From: JALZVT01 sp039029135
GTDB lineage: Bacteria; Pseudomonadota; Gammaproteobacteria; Pseudomonadales; Azotimanducaceae
DNA: 12,120 bases
Assembly (NCBI GenBank): GCA_039029135.1
Contig: JBCCGT010000046.1
Span: 1-12,120 of the forward strand
Direction: 5' to 3'
The number at the start of each line of letters is the position of its first letter. Within the stretch, counting starts at the first letter, position 1. The translations under genes were made by a program, and so were the position numbers. Positions 7,634 to 12,120 of this stretch are shown one piece after another. Below the pieces are notes generated by a model. It was not told where the DNA came from. It made no database searches and worked only from the letters and a program-made list of their open reading frames with translations.

Positions 7634-8397
7634 TGGGACCTCGGGACGCGCGCCATGACGGCGTCGCCGCGGACGCCGTGGGGGCCGATCTGCTGCTCGA
7701 GGACGTCGATGGTCTCAGGACCCATGCGCACGATGGTCATCGCCCGCGTGCCGTACTCGCCTGTGGCGATGAAGCGCGCCGCGTGCAGGCGTCGATCCTC
7801 CAGCGGCGCCTGCGCCAGGTGCGGGCGCGAAGGGATGCGCTCGTCCGGCGGCGGCACGTCGTCGCCTAGGATGTCGAGCAGGGCGCGGTTGCTGGCCGTC
7901 GCGGGATCGGCGGCGGCGAGCGCCTGCGCGCCTTCGTCGGCCTTCGGCCAGCCGGCGCGCAGTTCGGCGTTTGACAGCCCGTAGTGACCGGGTTCGAGCC
8001 GCTCTGTCGGATAGCCTTTGTTGTTCGTGTAGACCATCTCCTGGCCGTCGAAGACCAGCAGATTGAAGCCGGCGTAGTCGTCCCCGCGAAGGCCGTCGGC
8101 GTAGGCGCGGGCGCTAGCGTCGCCGCGCAGAAATCCGGCGACCAGCTCGCCGCGCGACTGCGGATAGTTGCGCGGCGGATCGCCCGCTGAAAAGTTGGTG
8201 ACGGCCGCGAACCGACCGCTAGTGCTGACGCCCAGCCAGGTGCCCCCCGCTTCTCGATCCCGACCGGCAAAGATGGTGGGCTCGTCCGTCCAGGCGTGCG
8301 CGCCGTCGGCGGGACGGGCGTAAAACTCGTCGCGATTGGCGGCGACGACAAGTGGAATCGGTCGATCAGGCTGCAGGCTGAACAGAATCAGGCACAC
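7630..8397 (-). CDS. NRDE/TANGO2 family protein
   Basis: This protein belongs to the family named for its Asn-Arg-Asp-Glu motif, homologous to eukaryotic TANGO2. Eukaryotic members (including worm HRG-9) have been linked to haem trafficking; the bacterial role is not settled. I place the start at GTG 8397, giving 255 residues beginning MCLILFS. That puts the family's conserved Cys at position 2, and the name motif follows as AANRDEFYARP (NRDE at 21-24). GGTWLGVSTSGRFAAVTN, NYPQSRGELV and GFNLLVFD follow in the usual order. The frame stays open to an ATG at 8514, which would add 39 residues of non-conserved sequence. The stop overlaps the probable start of the downstream nuclease-like gene. 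It is divergent from the P450 gene, with 134 bases between starts. Confidence 0.9.
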   Translation of the reverse strand: MCLILFSLQPDRPIPLVVAANRDEFYARPADGAHAWTDEPTIFAGRDREAGGTWLGVSTSGRFAAVTNFSAGDPPRNYPQSRGELVAGFLRGDASARAYADGLRGDDYAGFNLLVFDGQEMVYTNNKGYPTERLEPGHYGLSNAELRAGWPKADEGAQALAAADPATASNRALLDILGDDVPPPDERIPSRPHLAQAPLEDRRLHAARFIATGEYGTRAMTIVRMGPETIDVLEQQIGPHGVRGDAVMARVPRSH

Positions 8398-8531
8398 GGC
8401 GTACGGGCGTTTGGTTCGGGCGACGCAGTGTAGCAGCGCGGCGGTCGCGAATCGTGCCGACTCCTGACAATCTATGTGGGTAGCCTCGCGGCGCATTCCA
8501 GTCGTCGCGGCCATGCGGCGGGGAACGAATC

Positions 8532-9836
8532 ATGAATTGGGCGCGAGCTAAATACTGGCTGCGGCAGTTCGTCTATCAGGCGGGCTGCCTCGCGGAGCGG
8601 CTCGCCACCGGCAGCGTCATCAATCTGACCGCGGCGAACTTTCTGGCCGACCCCTATCCGCATTTCGCGCGTCTGCGACAGAAGGGCCCCATTGCCCGCT
8701 CGCTGTCTGTCGGCGGCTACTGGGCAACCGATTTCGCGACGGTCCAGACGGTTCTATTGGATAAACGTTTCGGCGCGGACGTGCGGCCGTATCCGAAGCA
8801 CGCCGCCCAGGCGCGCGGACTGCTTACCGATCCGCTCGATCTGCAGGCGTTCGACAACCCCAGCATGCTGACGCTGGACCCGCCGGAGCACGGCCGCGTG
8901 CGGCGCCTGACCACCCGCGCCTTCACGCGGCGCTTCATCGACTCGCTCGCGCCGCGCATCGAACTGATCGTCGACACCTGCCTCGACGGCGTGGGCAATC
9001 AGCCGAGCTTCGATGTGGTCGACGTGCTGGCAAAGCCGCTGCCGGCCATCGTCATTGCCGAGATGATGGGGTTACCCAAGGCGGATCATGAACAGTTTCA
9101 GGTCTGGTCGGAGGCGCTCATCGATGCCACGGCGAATCCCAACCTGCCGGAGGCAGAGTATGGGAGCTGGGCGAACCGAGCCCTGCTGCGCTACTTCGAG
9201 CGCATCATCGCTTCGCGTCGCGACCAACCGCCGCAGGATGATCTGATTGGGCTGCTGATGGCGGCGGAGGAGGCCGGCGACAAGCTTAACGCCGTCGAGC
9301 TGTACAACAACTGCCTGCTGCTCTTGGTCGCGGGTCACGAAACCACAACGAGGCTGATCGGCAACGCGGTGCATCTGCTGCTGACGCATCCCGAAGCGCT
9401 CGCGAGTCTGCGCGACGAGCCCGCCCTGATGAGTGGCCTGGTTGAGGAGACCCTGCGCTTCGATCCCCCGGTGCAGGCGACGCAGCGCTTCGTCCGCGAA
9501 GATCTCACGCTTGCGGATCAGAATCTGCGCCGTGGTGATATCGTGCTCGTGAGCATCGCGGGCGCGAATCGCGATCCTGATGTGATGGCGGAGCCGGATC
9601 GATTCGACATCACCCGCGAGTCGATCAAACAGGTGTCCTTCGGCCATGGCATACATCTGTGCATCGGCGCGCACCTCGCCCGCCTCGAAGCGTCCATCGC
9701 GATCACGAGACTGCTGGAGCGCTATCCGTCTATCGCGCTTGACGCTGAACCGCCGCGACGCAGCATGAATCCATTCTTTCGCGGCTTCGAGGCGCTGCAT
9801 CTTGCGGTGAGCTCACCGCACTCGTCGGCACCCTAG
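8532..9836 (+). CDS. Cytochrome P450
   Basis: This is a 434-residue soluble bacterial P450 monooxygenase, close to the normal family length. Diagnostic elements are all intact. The helix-C region DPPEHGRVRRL lies around 116-126, the I-helix oxygen-activation motif AGHETT at 267-272 and the K-helix ExxR as E306-R309. PDRFDI is near 355-360, and the haem loop FGHGIHLCIGAHLAR has Cys377 as the axial thiolate. No N-terminal membrane anchor is evident, so it should be cytoplasmic and need ferredoxin and reductase partners; no redox-partner gene is in the window. The substrate cannot be predicted. A GGGGAA sequence a few bases before the ATG is a plausible ribosome site. It diverges from the NRDE gene, and the SOUL gene follows on the same strand after 123 bases. 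I am sure of the family but not of the CYP subfamily. Confidence 0.96.
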   Translation: MNWARAKYWLRQFVYQAGCLAERLATGSVINLTAANFLADPYPHFARLRQKGPIARSLSVGGYWATDFATVQTVLLDKRFGADVRPYPKHAAQARGLLTDPLDLQAFDNPSMLTLDPPEHGRVRRLTTRAFTRRFIDSLAPRIELIVDTCLDGVGNQPSFDVVDVLAKPLPAIVIAEMMGLPKADHEQFQVWSEALIDATANPNLPEAEYGSWANRALLRYFERIIASRRDQPPQDDLIGLLMAAEEAGDKLNAVELYNNCLLLLVAGHETTTRLIGNAVHLLLTHPEALASLRDEPALMSGLVEETLRFDPPVQATQRFVREDLTLADQNLRRGDIVLVSIAGANRDPDVMAEPDRFDITRESIKQVSFGHGIHLCIGAHLARLEASIAITRLLERYPSIALDAEPPRRSMNPFFRGFEALHLAVSSPHSSAP

Positions 9837-9959
9837 CTGATCGCGCGAGACGTCTTGGTTCGCCACGGCGCGACGCGTTCACCCTGCTTCACTGCCGGTT
9901 CACGGGGTGCACGACAGGCTGCAAGGACACGCCCTGATCTTTCGCGAGTCGTTACGCAC

Positions 9960-10643
9960 ATGCGCATACTGAAGATTGCACTCGCCGTGCTCGCAACCGC
10001 CGTGGCTGGCTTCGTCGGCTACTGGTGGTTCTTGACCGCGAATCTCGAACAGCCGACCTTCACGGTTATCGCCGAGGCCGACGACTATGAGCTGCGGCGC
10101 TACGATCCCTTTACGGTTGCCGAGACGCGCGTCGACGGCGCGTTTCGAAATTCGGGCAACGTCGCGTTTCGGCGCCTCGCCGGCTACATATTCGGCCGTA
10201 ACACGGGCAGCGAGGAGATGGCGATGACCGCGCCCGTGATAACGCAGGGCGCGCCGGTCGGGACGACCATGGAAATGACGGCGCCGGTGATCAGCGGCCC
10301 TGCCGAAGGCGGCGAAGGTTGGACCTATCAGTTCGTGATGGAGCGAAAGTTCACGCTGGACACGCTGCCGCGCCCGCTCGATCCGGCGGTGCAACTGCGC
10401 GAAGTGCCCGGGCGGCTGATGGCGGCGCGACGCTTCAGCGGCCGCTGGCTGGAAGGACACATGCGCGAGCAGGAAGCGCGGCTGCTCGATGCGCTGCGGC
10501 GCGACGGCGTTGCGGTGCTGGGCGACGTGTCGCTTGCGCGCTACAACGACCCGTTCACCCCCTTCTTCTTGCGTCGCAACGAGGTTCTGGTCGAGGTGGC
10601 CGCGCCTAATCGCGTCGCGAGCACTCGTTCCCCGGCGCCTTAA
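9960..10643 (+). CDS. SOUL-type haem-binding protein
   Basis: This 227-residue member of the SOUL/p22HBP family is predicted to bind haem or other tetrapyrroles. An N-terminal hydrophobic segment (about residues 4-24, ILKIALAVLATAVAGFVGYW) is an anchor or uncleaved signal, so the domain probably faces the periplasm. The domain begins at about residue 34 with FTVIAEADDYELRRYDPF. The family's paired motif appears as MAMTAPVI (87-94) and MEMTAPVI (104-111). It closes with ARYNDPFTPFFLRRNEVLVEV (193-213). I choose ATG 9960 because the anchor starts directly after it; the frame is open up to a GTG at 9855, but that added sequence looks non-coding. It lies 123 bases after the P450 and converges with the anti-sigma gene 13 bases beyond its stop. 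Joint transcription with the P450 is possible but not shown. Confidence 0.9.
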   Translation: MRILKIALAVLATAVAGFVGYWWFLTANLEQPTFTVIAEADDYELRRYDPFTVAETRVDGAFRNSGNVAFRRLAGYIFGRNTGSEEMAMTAPVITQGAPVGTTMEMTAPVISGPAEGGEGWTYQFVMERKFTLDTLPRPLDPAVQLREVPGRLMAARRFSGRWLEGHMREQEARLLDALRRDGVAVLGDVSLARYNDPFTPFFLRRNEVLVEVAAPNRVASTRSPAP

Positions 10644-10649
10644 CGCCGG
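10632..10649. terminator. GC hairpin at the convergent gene junction
   Basis: CCGGCG (10632-10637) pairs perfectly with CGCCGG (10644-10649), and the six-base loop holds the TAA stop of the SOUL gene. It spans the 13-base gap before the anti-sigma stop, so it could serve both strands. No T run follows in either direction, so intrinsic termination is only a possibility. Confidence 0.35.
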
Positions 10650-10656
10650 CCCCACT

Positions 10657-11463
10657 CTACGTCGCGCTCGCAACGACCAGCAGCGGTCCCTTCGAGACCA
10701 CCACGCCGCCCGGCTGCTCGCGGGTGATGGCGAACGCCGCCGGAATGGCCACGGCCAGCTTTGCATCGATGGCCACGACGGTCTGTCCCGCTGCGTCGCT
10801 GACGTCGAAGACGCCGCCGTCCACCGGATTGGCATCGCGATTCGGATCGACGATCCAGAGCTGATACTGGCTCTTCGCGGGGTCGTTAACGGGCAGGCCG
10901 GATAGCAGCAGATAGCCCTCCTGGCGCCGATCGCTCCAGACGACATCGCCGCGGACGTTTTCGTAGCCTTCCAATTCGGGTACGGCCCATGCCAGTTGCA
11001 CGGCATCGGCTGCATCGCGCAGCAGAGCGGCGCGTAGCGCCGCAGGATCCGGCGCTGGCGCGACCTGTTCCATTTCAGTTCGAACGCTGAACAACAGCGC
11101 GATGGCGAGCAGCGCCGCGGCCGCCCAGCCGAACCGATAGAGCAGGGCCGAGCCTGTTTGCTGCTGCGGCCCCGCGGCGGCGGTCTTCGCTGCGCGCGTG
11201 ATTGGCGTGACCGTAGCGCTGTCGAAAAACGCGCTCGCATCGGCGGCGAGCCTGTCGCGCAGTTCTGTCGGTGCCGGTTCTATGGGGGTCTCCCGGAGTC
11301 CGAACGTCTGCCAGGCGGCTGCGATTGCGAGGTCCACCTCGGCCTCGGTCGCACCGCCTGCGAGCGCGAGCAGCTCCGCAAGCTCGGCGCGCTCCTGTGT
11401 TGACAGGTCTCGATGCGTGCGCTGCACGAGCAGTTCATACAGGCGGTCGTCAGTCGTGCTCAT
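10657..11463 (-). CDS. RskA-like membrane anti-sigma factor
   Basis: This 268-residue protein should hold the adjacent ECF sigma factor inactive at the inner membrane. Residues about 1-80 form the cytoplasmic sigma-binding part (STTDDRLYELLVQRTHRDLSTQERAEL...), without the HxxxCxxC zinc motif of ZAS-type anti-sigmas. One transmembrane helix lies at about 110-126 (RFGWAAAALLAIALLFS). The periplasmic part (about 127-268) matches the C-terminal RskA domain, with YQLWIVDPNRDANPVDGGVFDV and a terminal FAITREQPGGVVVSKGP. The ATG overlaps the sigma stop as ATGA, and a strong AAGGAGG lies six bases before it, so both coupled and independent initiation are likely. The inducing signal is unknown; release would normally require regulated proteolysis, and no protease for that is adjacent. 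Confidence 0.88.
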   Translation of the reverse strand: MSTTDDRLYELLVQRTHRDLSTQERAELAELLALAGGATEAEVDLAIAAAWQTFGLRETPIEPAPTELRDRLAADASAFFDSATVTPITRAAKTAAAGPQQQTGSALLYRFGWAAAALLAIALLFSVRTEMEQVAPAPDPAALRAALLRDAADAVQLAWAVPELEGYENVRGDVVWSDRRQEGYLLLSGLPVNDPAKSQYQLWIVDPNRDANPVDGGVFDVSDAAGQTVVAIDAKLAVAIPAAFAITREQPGGVVVSKGPLLVVASAT

Positions 11464-12074
11464 GATCGGCCTCCTTCTTCGAGGTGGCTGGGAGAGGCGA
11501 TGCCGAGCTGTTTGCGAACCGCAGCGAGGCCGCGTCGCAGATGGCTCTTCACCGTTCCCAGCGGCATCGCGGTTGTCTCCGCGATGGCGGCGTGCGACAT
11601 GCCGAGCCAGGTGGACATGCGCAGCACCTGCTGCTGGTCTGTGTTCAGTGCATCGATCGCGCGCATCACGCGTCGGCTCTCGGCGTCAGCCTCGACGGTC
11701 AGGTGGTCATCGCGGTGCAGTACGGCGGCGTGGTCGTCGAGCGAGTCTCGCGGCGGTTCGCGTCCGGCGTGACGCGCGCGGTCGATCAGGCGGCGCCGCG
11801 CGAGGAGAGAAACAAACGTTGCCTCCGCGGATTTCGTCGCGTCGAAGCGGCCGGCTGATGTCCAGATGTCGATGAAGATCTCCTGCACGGCCTCTTCCGC
11901 GTCTGCTTCGTTGCGCAGAAAGCGTCGCGCCAGCGACCAGATCAGACCGCTGTACTGGTCGATGCACTCGTCCACGGCGCGTCGATCGCCCTCGGCAATC
12001 CGCTGTAGCAGTGGTTGGGCAGGCGTCATGGCCGCCATAGTAGGTTTCCGGTCTGCGTTTTCATACGGCTCCAT
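11460..12074 (-). CDS. ECF-type sigma-70 family sigma factor
   Basis: This 204-residue group 4 (ECF) RNA polymerase sigma factor would direct transcription of a stress or envelope regulon. Region 2 is at about residues 35-102, with YSGLIWSLARRFLRN, the acidic DAEEAVQEIF and DIWTSAGRFD. Region 4 is at about 136-190 with helix-turn-helix GMSHAAIAETTAMPLGTVKSHLRRG. There is no region 1 or 3, as usual for ECFs. The outermost ATG (12074) is given. ATGs at 12038 and 12029 would remove 12 or 15 non-conserved residues; the 12038 start has a weak GGAAA upstream and is a good alternative. The gene ends overlapping the anti-sigma start, which is standard for co-regulated pairs. Its promoter would lie in the few bases left before the adapter end, so autoregulation cannot be judged. 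Target genes are unknown. Confidence 0.93.
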   Translation of the reverse strand: MEPYENADRKPTMAAMTPAQPLLQRIAEGDRRAVDECIDQYSGLIWSLARRFLRNEADAEEAVQEIFIDIWTSAGRFDATKSAEATFVSLLARRRLIDRARHAGREPPRDSLDDHAAVLHRDDHLTVEADAESRRVMRAIDALNTDQQQVLRMSTWLGMSHAAIAETTAMPLGTVKSHLRRGLAAVRKQLGIASPSHLEEGGRS

Positions 12075-12105
12075 CCATGCCGACGCGGCGGCGCGCGATT
12101 GCGCG

Positions 12106-12120
12106 AGATCGGAAGAGCAC
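12106..12120 (+). other. Illumina TruSeq adapter remnant
   Basis: The last 15 bases, AGATCGGAAGAGCAC, are identical to the start of the Illumina TruSeq adapter. This is library read-through, not genome. The contig therefore ends at about 12105, 31 bases upstream of the outermost ATG of the sigma factor gene. Confidence 0.93.

Noticed and set aside
8398..8531. Promoters in the divergent NRDE/P450 intergenic region
   Set aside because: A TGACAA hexamer (8465-8470) and an AGTGTA (8427-8432, TACACT on the minus strand) are present, but neither has a partner box at proper spacing, so I do not annotate a promoter.
9900..11240. A 446-codon minus-strand open frame across the SOUL and anti-sigma genes
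   Set aside because: It is rich in Arg and low in complexity, and runs antisense to SOUL and out of frame through the anti-sigma gene, both of which have clear family motifs.
204..12105. CRISPR arrays, insertion sequences, tRNA or rRNA genes, phage or defence genes
   Set aside because: I read both strands for regularly spaced repeats, terminal inverted repeats with a transposase, and cloverleaf or rRNA-like sequence, and found none.

Overview
This window is a GC-rich bacterial contig, most likely from a gammaproteobacterium. That placement is an inference from a TonB box of the EEVVVTGS type, a secreted M1 peptidase paired with a DUF6702 protein, an ECF sigma/anti-sigma pair and third-position G/C codon use; no rRNA or other phylogenetic marker is present. 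Both ends look like sequencing debris. Bases 1-203 are G and C homopolymers with a degraded Illumina-adapter-like stretch, and the last 15 bases (12106-12120) exactly match the start of the TruSeq adapter. Usable sequence therefore runs from about 204 to 12105.

Layout: (1) a plus-strand TonB-dependent outer-membrane receptor (about 339-3533) with a signal peptide, TonB box, plug and barrel; its best start is a CTG codon behind a strong Shine-Dalgarno. (2) Convergent to it, a compact minus-strand cluster, read from right to left: an NRDE/TANGO2-family protein (8397-7630), an endonuclease/exonuclease/phosphatase-fold protein (7633-6752, probably starting at a CTG that overlaps the NRDE stop), a secreted M1 zinc metallopeptidase (6700-4142) and a small secreted DUF6702 protein (4108-3605). 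(3) Divergent from this cluster, a plus-strand soluble cytochrome P450 (8532-9836), followed by a membrane-anchored SOUL-type haem-binding protein (9960-10643). (4) At the right end, on the minus strand, an ECF sigma factor and its RskA-like membrane anti-sigma factor, overlapping by ATGA.

The genes are mostly recognisable families. Two themes hold them together loosely. One is haem: a P450, a SOUL protein and a TANGO2/NRDE homologue lie within about 3 kb, with a TonB receptor of unknown substrate on the same contig. The other is a secreted peptidase with its DUF6702 companion. I see no mobile element, CRISPR array, tRNA, rRNA or defence system. The most informative details are two probable CTG starts, both backed by protein features that the canonical starts would mishandle, and a hairpin placed immediately before the M1 peptidase start.
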